A DNA stretch of 64,000 nucleotides from Gyromitra esculenta (taxonomy: Eukaryota > Ascomycota > Pezizomycetes > Pezizales > Discinaceae): the NCBI GenBank assembly GCA_038503075.1, contig JBCAML010000007.1, positions 62,001-126,000 of the forward strand, given 5' to 3'. Each line of letters opens with the position of its first letter. Positions within the stretch are counted from its first letter, which is position 1. Shown piece after piece: positions 46,042 through 59,500 of this stretch. The position numbers and the translations under genes are program-made. The notes beneath the pieces are model-generated. The model was not told the DNA's origin. It made no database searches and worked only from the letters and a program-made list of their open reading frames with translations.

Positions 46042-46517
46042 GAGAAAACCTTTCCAATGCCAGTCATTAGCCACAAACACCTTTAGAATACCATCCAGCG
46101 CCGAGCATAACCAGAGACACACGGAACCCTCCGCCTACCACATAAACAGCCCTGCTATCGACCAAATTCCCTAGTTTCTGCTAGATATAGCAACACTTTG
46201 AGCACGCTGTCTCTCCAAGCTTCTCTAAGCTCCAGCTGCCCCAAATACGCCTCGCTTAAACCCAACAATGTCCGACAGGACCATACACGCTGGCCTAAAG
46301 GGTTCCCATTGCTAAATGCATCTAATTATTATTTATTTAATTTAATTTGTTCGATTTTATCCTAAAACCTTAGGCTTGGGGGGGGTAGGAATAGTATGGT
46401 AGCGCGCTGCGTGTGTGGGTTAGGCAGAGGGTTCCGTGTGTCTCTGGTTGTGCTTGGTGTTGGATGGTATTCTAAAGGTTGTTGTGGCTAGTGGCTGGCA
46501 TTAGAAGGGTTTTCCCG
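46042..46517. repeat. large inverted repeat, about 110-bp arms, 250-bp spacer
   Basis: Left arm from GAAAACCTTTCCAATGCCAG (46043) through CTTTAGAATACCATCCAGCG to about 46152; the right arm, about 46405-46517, is its reverse complement with roughly 15 percent differences (GTTCCGTGTGTCTCTGGTTG is fully shared with the left arm). The spacer is AT-rich. No TA flanks and no CAG end, so it is not one of the TA-flanked elements. Could be a foldback element or a structured transcript. Confidence 0.75.
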
Positions 46518-49500
46518 TTGTTTTTCAGGGGAACTGATGCCTGCTTGCTTACTCTACTCTATAATAAGCATATAGGATTACTAAACCGATTTTCATACAC
46601 AAACCAAGGAAAACTGGTGCCTTGCCGCATCTGCTCGGATAAATTGGTTAAATCCGGGGATCTCTGAGCACGGCGAAAAGCCACACAGCCTTGCCTTACC
46701 TCACCTTTCCTTGTCCTGCCCAAAGTGGCTTGCGGCCGTGTTCGGATTTAACCAATTATATGGCACTAGGAATTCGAAGCCAGCTCCTCGAAAGCTACAG
46801 GTGAATGAACTTTCGCATTAATTACTCCACGGATTTTAAAGCATTTATATACATACCTATTGCATATATAGATTCGATTTTTCAAAGGTTGCTCTTGTAA
46901 TCGCCATTTATGTTTTTTTTCGTTTTTTTTCGCCCAATCTCTCCTATAGCTATACAATATCCACGAAGTTTTGGTGGGGCTTCCATTTCGTTAAAAAAAA
47001 AAAAAAGAGTCAATTGCGTGCACGTGGAGATATATGTGCGGGGTACGAAGGTAGGTTGTTAATTATCATAGATCAGTGATACAATACCTAAAAAAAATCC
47101 CGTTTTTTTCCTCAAAGCAAAGCACAATATAAATACATACCTCGATGGCAGAGCTGACTAGCCATACTACGGGATGGGATATCTGAGTTTACCTTATGAA
47201 AAATGCGGCATATCAAGCGAAGGGTGCCGGGTAGTATTAAGTTATCAACTCCCCATTCAAAGGCGCCATAATAATAGCCAAAAGAAGCCCTATTTGGATT
47301 TTTGGATTATTTTTTTGCTTGGCTTGAGTTCCCTGCAGACTAATTCCTGATGTCAATCTTTGTCCTGTTAGCTAGTTTTGTGGTTGCTGAGAATTGGAGA
47401 GGTACTCGAAATGTGCAATATCGCTTTTGAGTACATACCCCTTGTACACACAGCTGGTGCTAGAGTAGGAGCGAGCCAAGACGTATTTCGATACTCTATG
47501 CGGTCGTAATCATGATTTTCATAGTGAGAACGGGCAATAAGACGTCTGAGAAATAATTAAAATTTTGCTTTAGAAACCCGGCCCCTCTGCCGTGGTATAG
47601 TAGAGACGCGGCGTTAAAGTGGGAATTTAGCAGTTGGTTGATACTTTTCGTTCGATTTGTTGGTTCTCATAATCATAAGCTATCACTCTGTCTGTCCATC
47701 GCCCAAAATTGTTGTGAGCATCGCGTTTTGTGATTGATGGTACCTCCGCAGTGAGTATATATGATAATCGAGTATGGGTTTGGAATTATTTTCTGTTTCT
47801 GGGCAGGGTAGCTGTATAGTGACTATTTTTTTCTCTTTCTAGATTACGCTATCCTTTTCATAGACGCGCAGTGATGGTGTTCATAGAATTTAATTATGGC
47901 CTCGTTCTATGAAGAACCACATATGATTATGAAAAACTCTAAGTTATCGATACAAACTATATTCATACAAGCATGTTGATAGAGCGTATATCTACATGTT
48001 TTACAGTTGCCCAAGAAGAATACCGCTTCAATCGCGTACATCAGATCACTCCTAATTTAGAATTCAATACTAAACATAGCCTAATGCGTTTCCTAGGCCC
48101 GGGATAGCCTGAACCTGCTTTTATATTATATGAGGCCTTCACTGGCATTCTTCTACACATATGACGCTCGACATACCTAAATATATCTCACTTCGTATCC
48201 TCATCTCAAAAGCTACCAAGTGATGATTTATGATGATTATATTTCTTCTGGTCGTACAATATATCTAATCAATCACAAGAGTCCAAATCTCTAATAGCCC
48301 TAAGTTTATCTCAGGAACAGCTCTATTAGTTCGAGAAGATTAAAGTGTCACTTCCGCAACCAAATACCTCTTACCTTAACGTAATCTACGTAAGTTCTAG
48401 TTAAAATACCTTCACCATAGCTTGACTGACACGTCTTGACCGGTGCCCAGTTCAATATATCACATGGTGTCTGAATGACCGGCAGCGACCCAAAGCGGGT
48501 AAAAAAGGTCACTCTGATCAAAAATCATGATATTTTTTTTTTCCTCGAGGCTTTAAAAAACCTGGGGTGTTTCGGAAACAGCTTCTTCAAAATACATCTG
48601 AAGAAACTTTTCTAGGAAACTTTTTTGTTTCGGGAAGAAAAAAAACTATGATAGGTAGCTATAGGGCTATTCAATTGGCTAGAATTTTTTTTATTGATGC
48701 TCATGTGCCACGCTTTATGCTGCACTCACCTTGAAATATTACACACGCACTTAAGCTGGGTCGCCGGTCACGTCGTATGCATTTATTAACTGCCACGTAC
48801 ATAGCTACGTCGGTAATCTGGAAGGTGAATACTCAAGGTCGACCGGCCAAACTCATAAAAATAGGTGCATGACTACGGAGAAATTCGAAGGGGTGTTATA
48901 GGTTGATCGGAGTATCTAAAAACTGCGCACTGAACAAGAAGTACGACTCTGAGATATCACGAATTATATCAAAAACGTCAATATTACACTTTTTATGCAG
49001 TAGAACTAATATCAGCAAGGCTTGGGTTTATATTCTAATTACCCGTAAAATCAAGAGATTTCGCAGGGACTGGTGTGTGTTTTTGGCCTTTGCAGCTTTC
49101 TGGGGCGAAATATCAAACACCTATCGCCTGAAAAATCAATGTTTTCTCCTGCATATGACTAGACGGTGAAGGCAGTGCTTTCGTTTCATGCGCCCTGTGG
49201 TAATTGTAAGGTAGAAATTCTTAAGTTATGGAGCTGAGTGTGATATTGTATGGGAGTGATAGAAGTTCTATTTTAATTATTTGAGATGGCTGAAGTAGGT
49301 TGGTATGTGCCTTGCGTTTCGCATATAAATTCCGGTGAATATGGCCAAGGCTTAGAAGGAAAGTACTAGGGGCTATCTTGTTATGCCGTGTGAGCTTCGT
49401 GAGTAACTATAATAATTCGTGAACTGCACTTGACGATAGAGGACGGATAAAAGTTGCCTGGGTTCCGATTTGTCTCTGGGAAACGAGGAGGGAAAGACAA

Positions 49501-51169
49501 GGCTGATGGAAGCCTGGTATACATCTTGAAGGCGGACTTGAATGTAGTTCTTACAGTTTCCAGCCCCACATATGTGTCAGTACATGTAGTATACATGTAC
49601 AGGCATCAAAGCCACTAGACCCCACGGGGAAACACTTCAAAACCCTAACCCTGTATAGCGGCTGAGCTAGGCAGCAACGAAGATACCGCTGCGCTATTCT
49701 CAGTTTGATTCTAGTAGCGCTGAACTTGCAATAGGTAGGCGCCATAGGCGCGAAGGGAGTAAAATTATTTCACTAATTTTAAACATCTGTATCTGATTGG
49801 GGCGTTTGGTACTAGCTACGCAAGTTTCTAGAAGTACAGAAAGCTTAAACGGTCAACACCCACGTCGAGGTGATTTAAAGAAACCAAAAGCTCTACAATT
49901 ACCCCTGCAGCTGATACGCATCATAATGCTATAGGTAACTAAAACTTGGTGTGCAACTGTCTCACATTTGTCGTACAGTATAAGAACCGAAAGCGGAGGT
50001 GGGGGATTACTTCGTAAACTAGCCATTTTTGGATATGTGGTGTGGAGGCCAAAAAAAACAAGAATAGGGTAAATATAAATTAGTTAAGACATCTTCAAAT
50101 ACATGTCTTACAAAGATACAAGAAGCTCAGGAAATTCTCCTCATAAAGATATGTCTCTTAGTCTCCTCATGCACGACGTGATATGCATCCATCTGCTTCC
50201 AGGCTCTTCTCAGAAGCCAAGTATTTAGATATAACTTCTCATACTGTATCAAAAAAAGTAGAAGTAAAACCGCTCATCGCCTTGTTACGTATGTCTAATA
50301 AAACGCTGTATACTGCGGCGAGGTGCAGATGAACAGCAGGGCAGCTCATGACTTTAAGCCCGTATACAGTGGAGACATCGCGAAGAAGTGCATATCAAAT
50401 CATCATGTTCCATGTGTCCTTTGAGATACTAGACTAAACCCCTTCATCCCGTTTTTCTGTTTACTTACATCGATAAACTGCATTAACCCCTCGTATTCAC
50501 GGAGACAACCCCGAAATTCAAGAGAGCCTACGCAGCTACATCGGCATCTTCAGCATCCGCCCCGCACGGGGTTTCGGGTTTCGGGCTCCGAGAAACATTA
50601 AGCCCGGGGAATGGTTTTAGAAAAACTAGCAAATTTTTCATCAGCACTATCGCCCAACAGTATAGGTTATAATGGTGAGAATTTGGAGCTTGTATAGGCC
50701 TCTCTTATACAACGATCTCAAACGACGGATAGTTCCGGCGTTCCATCCCCGCCTTGGCTATTGGTTAGGCTATGGAATGTCAGCAACGCCATGCTGCGCT
50801 TACCTCCTCGAAACTGTCAACATATCCCTTCCATGAGGTCCCACTATTGTCTCGTCTTAGCCGGTGAGATAGTTAAACCAAACTCAGTTTGTAGTATTTT
50901 GCATCACTCTACGCATACATACACCTCCAGCCTTTTTGGTATTCTTTCCGCTGCAGAATGAAGTAAATACCTCTCTGTTCAACAAATGATAATACCCTTT
51001 GCGAGATGTCCAGTAAACGGTATATATCGGCTGGTAAAACTCCGCTGATCGGAGACGTTCAATTTCCCCTTTAGGGAAAAAGGCTGAGGAAAAGCTTACC
51101 TTGTCGGGTAAGCCTAACCCGGACCAAGTAGCGATTTGTCGATTTCACCAACCAAAAGCAAGCCATCTA
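46518..51169. other. 4.6-kb gene desert
   Basis: No coding frame of substance on either strand. A small inverted repeat pairs AATTGGTTAAATCCG (about 46642) with CGGATTTAACCAATT (about 46744). TACATGTA palindromes at 49581 and 49592 and a telomere-like word at 49642. Confidence 0.6.
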
Positions 51170-51345
51170 CAGTCGTTCACGGGGTGGTAGTGAATACTGG
51201 GTGTTGACGAACAGGGTGATTTAAGCTAATAGAGAGTACTGGGAGTTAACGTTTCCGCCCAGATCCGCGGCTGGCTTGGCAGCTTTCCTACAGAACCACC
51301 CTGTTTGTCAACACCCAGTACTCGCTATCACCCCGTGAAAGACTG
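51170..51345. mobile_element. MITE family A, copy 2 (176 bp), reverse orientation
   Basis: Starts CAGTCGTTCACGGGGTGG after TA (51168-69), ends with the complement of CAGTCTTTCACGGGGTGA, followed by TT instead of TA. The middle, read on the minus strand, gives GCGGATCTGGGCGGAAAC, the same as copy 1 at 21573-21738. One worn TA and a few mismatches suggest an older insertion. Confidence 0.86.
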
Positions 51346-51347
51346 TT

Positions 51348-54300
51348 CATATGTTGGGAACGTGAGCCTAAGTATTCGGGGGTTTTTCCCGTTCTCGTCT
51401 TTTAATAACACCCTGTATGCGCACCATGTCCGGTTCCCTCTCTACTGTACCAAACTCAGCTTGGTTGTAACGGTAGTACAGCAGATCATCAGCACAGTGT
51501 AGAGAGTATTATACTTGTGTTCTACAATAAGTACCTGAAAGCAAGGGTACGGTTTAGGTCAACCAACCAAATTTTGAAGGACGAATTAAAAGACATTGCC
51601 ACCAAAAAGCATGTTCAGGTACTTATGGTAGAGTATGAGCTGTACTTCCGTTTTCTGCCTGGCTCCTGCACACACATCTTTAAGGGAACAACCACAATAG
51701 GGCTGAAATACATATACATGTAGGTATCCACCCGACAGGACATCGCGCTTTCGTTTTAGTAGCGTAAGTGACCTATAAATTATGATTCCCCCAATGCCAC
51801 GCCAATAACCCCTTCGCGTCCATTTTCCAAAACCGAGCCAGGGACGCGGTATTAAGGCTCATTGCTTCTGGTAACTACATTTGACTCTACGAGTAGGCTC
51901 TTAGCAATACTTTTTACGTTGTTTGAGGAAGAGGAGCTCCGTCATATGCATGACGGGAACCCAGAGACACAAGGGATGACGTTAAGATCTGAAACATGGA
52001 TCGCACCTAAACCTCAGAGATATCCGACGAATATATCAGGCACTCTACAATTAGGAAAGGGTTTTTTTTCTCTCTGGCAAAGCAGGGGGTACAAGCTGAC
52101 GTAGCACAAAAAAAAACATGATTCATAGCTCAGAGATAGGTTACGAGATAGGCGGCCTGTCGCGGGTAGGTCGTTTCGATTGCAGTTCACGAGCGTAATC
52201 TATACCACACATAATTTCTGAGGAATAGTAAGTTTAAGCCCTTTAATTTTCGAGATTAGCTGAGTTAACGTAAACATGGTACCATATATCTCCAAAAGAA
52301 GAGCCCGGGTCCATTCCAAAAATCCTAGCTAGAAACAATTGCCGGATAGGTAGTTTCTATGTCTTATTCAGAGCGATGGTGTTGGGTGGCAAAGGTGAAA
52401 TAAATTTTTTTTTAAGACCAATCCTATAGATTCGTTTAACAATATCATGTGATAACCCTCACCATCTTACCCTGTATTTTGGCCTGTATTTTGGGCCCTT
52501 CTTTTGGAGGTATACGGTACCAGTTCCCTAAACAACTAACCCAAAGTATATATGATATCTCTGAGATCCTGTTTGCCTTGGCTGGGTTACTTCTATTGGG
52601 TCGCGGAGACTCGGAGTCACTTTACGCTCAGAGCGTGCTTCCTCTTGCATCTGCAGCTGCATCTGCAATTTGAGTCATATCAAAAGCTTGATAATTCTTA
52701 TCACGCGGAAGGTACTCAGTACCTGATGGTACTGAGCACGCGCAGAGGCTATTGGTAGACTTTATCTATAATTATAACTAGCATAGTAGATGGTATAACC
52801 AACTTCGTGACAGGTTTCAACCCTGCTAATAGCAATTTGTTGGTTATATATCCACGTGCGTGTTATCTCTTAATTCTGCAGCCTCAAAAAATGTATTCGA
52901 GCCCCCGACACATACCAGGAACAGCTGTTTCAGAGAATCTACAGGGGTTTTTTTTATAGCTTACAGCCGTATGTATAGGATAGTGAACTTTTAATGATAA
53001 GGATAGTGAACCATCATGATTGACGAACATGCAAAGAGATGTTTCCTAGCATCCTAGCTGTCTCCCGTAAACTTGCACCAACAAAATAATATGACTGCAA
53101 TAGTGGGAACGTAAGAATGTTTGCTAAGGTAGAAATCACGTGAAGCGTAGACTCTATCTCATAGGTTATTTTGTTTTTGTTTTGAAGTCCTGGGCTCATC
53201 TCGGACTCACGGAAAGTTCCTATCAAACATGCGAGGTTTAGACATAAGTCTATCCACCTTTCCCTTGTGCGAGGCCTATCAAAATAGACAGAACCTTGCG
53301 TAGCTGCGCACATCAAACGAATATACGCAACATCCACAACTATGCATTCACGGATTGGGCGGCAACCACTAATTCCTGGGCCACAGGCTAGCGGTTAATG
53401 TACTAGTATCCACACAGACCCATTATAATTAGCGAGGCGTAGTGAAGATCGAGTGGTTGCACTATCAAGGAGAGACCCAGGTAGTTCTCAAAAATAATCC
53501 AAGCCGGCAACTTTTTTCTCACATCCTAATCAAACATCACAAGGCGTATACCTAGTCATGTCTAGTATGTAGTTCAATAGCCTTCTAATCAATCTCGTGT
53601 AGAACTCTGCTTCATCCCACAGGTGGCTGATCCATTTCGCACTACCTTTATAAAATGGCTGAAAACCTGAACCATATATTCTCAAGGCGTGGCTTTGACC
53701 CCGCCAAAGAGCTAGAACATGGTGCCCAGTAGTTTATCGAGGATTAGAAAGGCGTTGCCGAGGTTGAAACATGTACATAATATGACATTAAAGTACGTTC
53801 GCTTCCAATCCATTGATTCTAATTAATCCTCCCAAACCGCAGCTGCTACTCCGTGCAGCCTAGCAAGTGACTCTCCCTAGACAATCGCAGAGCCGAGAAA
53901 TGACGCAATTTATCTGTTGGTGACCTATTGGGCCCTGCAGACGCTGTTCTTAATTTCGAGGATTTCGAACATTTAGTATACTCCTCTATCACTCGCGCCA
54001 ATCAAATACACTGACTGTGCTTCTAGGCATCTGACAGCTTGAAATTATCTTCAGGCTCTGTTCACATACCAGAAGATATTTTTCCCACAAATCCAAGGCA
54101 GACCGCAAAGAATTGGAGCCAAGAGGTGGGCCTAAGTGGTGGTTTATGGCGGTATGCCTCGACGGATCTGGACATGCAGGGGGATACGAAGGCTTGCTCA
54201 CACCGGAACGACTCACGCGGCATGTCCGATATGTTCCATCAAGACTTTATTTCTGGGAGCTACGACTAACCTCTAGCATTAGCACTATCACGTATATTTC

Positions 54301-55854
54301 CATGGCGTTCGCTGCGGTCAGGGTGAGAGCGGAAGAAACTACCAACTTCATACAGAATTTCAAGCGGCATCCATCGGCCCCTCCGTGTATCCGTCTTAGG
54401 TGGGTGGGTGCGTGTACATAGAATAGTGTAGAGCAAATGGTTCAATTAATCTTGATTTCCAAGCTTCTTGCCACGGTGGCGTTGTGGTGGACGCGTACTG
54501 AACAGCACCGCCTCTAGATCCTTTGTCGATCCATAAATCTTCTGTGGGAATGAGTAGAGCACAAACGGAAGACAGAAATATCGTGTGTTCAAGACCCCTG
54601 AAGATATCTGCTAACTAGAAACCACGATAATCGATGGCAAGCTAGTGTGTTGTGGCTCAGCAGTCAGTTGAGCTGTGATTATGCAAGTGCTGAGATTAAG
54701 TGTGCAACTGAGCTGAAGAGCCCTAACCCTACATAGCTACAGCTACCAAACCGATACAGCTACAGCCGCGACGCCACTCTGTGATTAATAGCTGAATGAT
54801 GGATAGATGTTCGGACGTTAAACCCCGGATCTCCATCTAATACATTTGCCGCACAGGATAGAAACCGGGGAAGTCCCAGGAAGTGTTTCGCCCCTGACAT
54901 TACGCGATTGCTGGGGATGATGCTCTTTGGTAGGTAGGTACGTTCGCCTTATTTCTTGCATGGAGTTACACCCGATTGCTTTTGGTAGCTCTTTGGACAA
55001 GCATAACGGGGCAGGCGCTTGTGAAACACTGGGCGATACTTATCTTCTCGAGAAATGTAAGGATATACATAATTGGAAATCTGTCTAAAACAAGCATTCC
55101 CTACAAGTTCCATGTTAAATTGGGAGCTATTGCCCTCAAGTCGCACATGTAAGCTTAAGCCTACCCATATACATGTAGTCTTTTGACCATATATAATCAC
55201 ATGCATAGACAATTCATATATTTGGAAATGATCTTAATTCCGTCAGCCCTGTTTTCGACCGATTTTGTTTATACAGAGCCTGGAGAGAGAAAAGAAATAG
55301 AGATCTCCCCACGACTTAAGCTTCCACATGACAAGAATCTTGTGATTTCATTTAACAAAGGGAAAAAAAGTTACTGTATAGTAGAGTTACATGGACCCCA
55401 CCACCACCGCAAAATTATAACCACCACCCCCGCTCTTCCGTATGATAATGCCCCACCAAAAACTACCTGAACTGTTTCGAATCTACCCAAAAGAGAGAGC
55501 CTTAGAAAAGAAAAATCCTCCTCTTCATATGTTGTGTAGGTCCATGCCTCATCGAGAAATGAACAAAGAAAGAGAGAAAAAACTAGTGGTAGATTCGTAG
55601 CAAATTCCTGGAAAGCCTCGTGCATTGACCCTGGGGTCTTCCTATGGGTCCTGGGAGGGGGGGAGGAGTAATCCGCACACGCGCACCTTGGTCAAAGTGG
55701 TGTCTTCATTTCATTGACCTTTGTCCATCTGCAGGGCCACTTAAAACAGAGAGAAAGAAAAAAGAAAGAAAAAAAACTCCTCGCAAAACGATCGCACGAT
55801 TAGCTAAACCTCTCGAGCGCACTACTAGCGCACTTCTCGAGAAAAAAACTGAAA
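51348..55854. other. 4.5-kb gene desert
   Basis: The longest frames (53014-53337 on the minus strand, 54113-54421 on the plus) have no recognisable domain and no promoter-like context. Telomere-like word at 54721; TACATGTA at 51715 and 55170. Confidence 0.55.
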
Positions 55855-56586
55855 CTAGGCCGATGCTGGAGCAGGCTGCGCGGCTCGATGGTGCTTATGG
55901 TGGAAGTTATCATGGAGGGTCCTATCGCCGCTCGCCCACTGCCTGCTTTCGCGATACTGCCTGTGCTGCTTCTGCTGTTCTTCCGGTCCTTGTTCTCGCT
56001 GGCGTTTTTGGCGCTCCAGAGACGCTTCGTATCCGGGCTCTCCTGGGCGCAGGATCTCAGTTGTGGCAATGGTCGTCGTTACAGTCATCGTAACGGTTTT
56101 CGTCACCATTTTCCCATAGGCCTGGACCCTGCTCGAGTTTGGTATCGGGTTTCCTTCCTCGTCGACCTGACAAGGCGCTATTTCTGGTTTCTCATACTGT
56201 GTGTGGACTTTTTGGTCTGAGACTACGTAGGAAACACAATCCCAGTTGACGGTTGGCTGCTGTCGTTCCTCTCCGGTACCTATTTCCTGAGTCTCTTGGT
56301 TCGGGCGTGGCACAGACCCGGTATATGAGGAACTCAATCTATTAGACCGTACGTTACTAGAAGAAGTACTTGAACTGGATTGCTGTGATTCGGGCGGAGG
56401 CGTTGACCTAGGGGTCTCAGGGGGTGTTTCCAGCTTAATTGGAGCGCGAGGTATGTTGCTACTATTCCGGTTCCTGGCAGCAATCTTGCGCGTGGACCTT
56501 CGTAATTTTAAATCCGCAGTTCCTCGGGCAATTCCAATAGGTCCTTTTGCCTGACATATTCTCTTTTGACGTGTGCCGGTAGCCAT
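55855..56586 (-). CDS. hypothetical 243-aa disordered protein
   Basis: A single open frame. The basic start (TRQKRICQAKG, KLRRSTRKIAARNR) resembles a nuclear localisation region. It is followed by a Pro/Ser/Thr-rich middle (PPETPRSTPPPESQ, then serine runs), a short ordered-looking part (NWDCVSYVVSDQKVHTQYEKPEI and TKTVTMTVTTTIATTE) and a Gln/Arg-rich end. I know no family. The biased but consistent composition over the full length, and a TATATAA-like run near 56715 upstream, favour a real gene, perhaps nuclear. Introns were not found. Confidence 0.58.
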   Translation of the reverse strand: MATGTRQKRICQAKGPIGIARGTADLKLRRSTRKIAARNRNSSNIPRAPIKLETPPETPRSTPPPESQQSSSSTSSSNVRSNRLSSSYTGSVPRPNQETQEIGTGEERQQPTVNWDCVSYVVSDQKVHTQYEKPEIAPCQVDEEGNPIPNSSRVQAYGKMVTKTVTMTVTTTIATTEILRPGEPGYEASLERQKRQREQGPEEQQKQHRQYRESRQWASGDRTLHDNFHHKHHRAAQPAPASA

Positions 56587-59500
56587 CCGTGGTAGAAAAA
56601 TAAACGGAGATAATCCGGGATCCAGAAGGTGGGCGATAATGGGAAAAGATCAATATATCTTAATTGCCCAGGGACGATTTCAACTGTAGATAATCAAGGT
56701 GATCCAGCAATAAGATATAAATAGAACAGAACTCCGAGGAAGAGAAGCTTGGGACTAGGGTTAGCCATTGACTTGAAGAACGCTGGAAACTTTACCTCTT
56801 TCAAATACGTACTTATGGAGGGGAATCCTTGTGGATATATAGTCGGAAATATTTGAGGTATGGGAAACGTAATGAGAGTGAACTGAAGCTGGCAGATATA
56901 TTATCAATCTGTGGGTACTATGGATTAAATGTAGCTGCGAGCGAGCGAGCTTTATATAATTTATTAGAGGTTAAATAATGTATTTCCCACCACAGTTTAT
57001 TCGATCACTAAAGCGTACAAGTATTTAATGCGCAAAAAACCCTTGTAGACCTGCATATTTCGGTGTCTGTCCTGCGTCTAGCTAGGCAACAATACCGCCT
57101 TACTGGGGCACGTAATTTCATTGGCAAGGCTGCGCAGGCTAATTCGGGCTGTCTCACCCAATGAGATGGGGGCTCCAATTACAACAGCACACCCTCTCTC
57201 GCACTCGCTAAACTCTTGTGCTATGCGCTTTACGAACATTTCCAAATAGCTTCTCGACTCTTTTGACTGCTGCGGAATAAGTAGAGCACTACCAGTATAT
57301 TGTTTTCAGCTACACGTAGTCGTGCTAGCCGGTATCTCAACCTCCAAGCATACATGTAGTTCCCCCTTTTTCTTCAGCTCTTGGTCGCGGGCTCGAGCAT
57401 TCGCCGAGCCGCCACAGCCATTGGAATACCGAAGATAGCTATGATTTGAAAGATCTGGAGCCTGATACTGCGCACTCAAATCTTCCGGGAACGTGGAACC
57501 TTAAAAACCCGATTTCTTGATCACAGACAACAGAGCTGCAGGTGATATGCACACGCCTCCCAGTGACTGATGCATGTGAGTAGTGCTAAGTTTTTGGATA
57601 TCGCCTGGGGTATGAACGGATCAAGCGCCAGGGTTTCTTCCTGGTGTGCGCCCAAGATTCTGAGAACTGCAGTGGTTATTCTTTCCGGCTAGAGCGTTCC
57701 CAAAGCGTAACTATACACCACTACAGTCAACGATACCTCCTCAAGCTCATGATCATGATAGATTGGAAGGCAGTCTATATGAGTCACAGGTGAATCGTAA
57801 ACGAGAGACTCGTGCGGCTGACGATCCCAGACGAGCTTAATTCGACAACCCTACAGATTGACTGACCCTCAACTAAATGGGAGGATAGCCCTGAAGAAGG
57901 TAGCTATGATTCTTTCCCTCCCCTCGAATTTCACAGCAGGCAGCGATCAGGCAGGTGTGATTGTGAGAATGCAAGGCCGTTATCAAGTGAGCCAGAGTTT
58001 CTATAGTGTGTCCGCAGTATCCACCAGCATAGCAATGAGCCTCTTTGCTCACGGAACAAGAGAAGGACGCATATGTGCATATTTAAAGATGATGTGCTGC
58101 ACTTGGAGATAAAACCGTTGTGTCAGCTTTCTACTCCGAACCCCAAACACAGTTCGAACATGCGCATGACGTAAACACGCGCCAGACAAAACACCACGTT
58201 ACAGCAGTGATGATGGCTTGTGGAGTACGTAGCTCTGACAGGAGGCTTACTACATCCCGAAATCCGACCGATTGTTTGGTAGCCATATGGCTGCATCCAG
58301 TATGTAGCAAGATGAAAGGTCAGCCAAAATGTTTGCGATTCCAGATTGGGTTACCACCGATGGCTAAGCTGCGGCAAGAGTGGACAACTTCAGATGAGAC
58401 TGAAACAGACTACAGCAGCTGAATCTGGGGTAGATTGGGCCTAGGGGAGATCCTCCAGCTAAGATGGACCTGATACCCAGCTCCCTGGTACGTCCTATCT
58501 GGTACAATGTAACCCTAACTAGCGCTGAGCGGGTAGGGCGTTGTTAGCGATGCGATGATCTACTATGGCTAATAATAGCAGTAGTAATGGGATAGGCCCG
58601 ATAAGATTGTTTATCGGCTTGGAGTCAGTGGTATCTAACTACAGCACGTGGATGGGGTATGTACTTGATGAACAAACAACAACTTGGATAGGGTTGTCTG
58701 TTAGCATCGCGCCTGGCCCCGGATCTATCGTGTTAATTTGCATCTCGAGTACTTCTGTTCCTCTTTGCCTCTGGCCAAGCTGGAAGGTAGCCTGTACTAC
58801 GGGTAGGTCTGATCATTGATGGCAGGTGGCAGTGCAAGTAAGACTTGGGTCTCTCCTCTCACTCCGCAACTCTCTGAGAGGCGTAATAAAAATGGCGAAA
58901 AGCAGTAAAGTCAGTTAGTAAAACCATGAGTTTAGCCACCCCCCAAACGCACCTGCCACCAGATTCTCCCCGACACCCGTAGTGCTTGCCAACCCCAATA
59001 CAGAGGTGGTGTTTCATCGCTCGTGAACTAGCTACCTTCTACTTCGCACGCGTGGACTGAGGAACATAAAATTTGATTTATGGCCAAGTAGCCACTCTAA
59101 ATTAACGCCTGTGGCTAATACGTTGTTGTACATGCGTTTACATAAGCCTACCAGCAAAGCTTGGTGGAAAGTTTGGCCAACACCAAAAACAACACTTGCA
59201 ACGACATCCTATAGCCATATGCATACCCTCCCCAAAACATTTCTGTCTACTGAGGTTTTTTCTGCAGCCGCGTCGAAACGCGCTGGCAACGTTCAGTTGA
59301 CACGACAACAACGACGACGACACTAACCCCGTCCCGAATACGATATCGCTATATCCCACGGTTCATACGTATACTGTCTGACATTCGACTATGACGTACG
59401 ATCTCGTCTGTTATATTTAGTCAATTAGCGACACTAGTTTGCCTCATGGAAACTTGCACAGCCTTCAACTACACGTATTGATAAGCGCTTATATGTTTGC

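Noticed and set aside
48583..48605. Small hairpin TTCTTCA ... TGAAGAA
   Set aside because: Seven-bp stem in AT-rich DNA; expected by chance.
53014..53337. 107-codon minus-strand frame
   Set aside because: No domain, no promoter signal and no neighbouring exon with compatible phase; kept out of the gene list.
54650..54720. tRNA-like stretch (TGGCTCAGCAGTCAGTTGAGC)
   Set aside because: Only a D-arm-like piece; no T-arm or acceptor pairing could be found.
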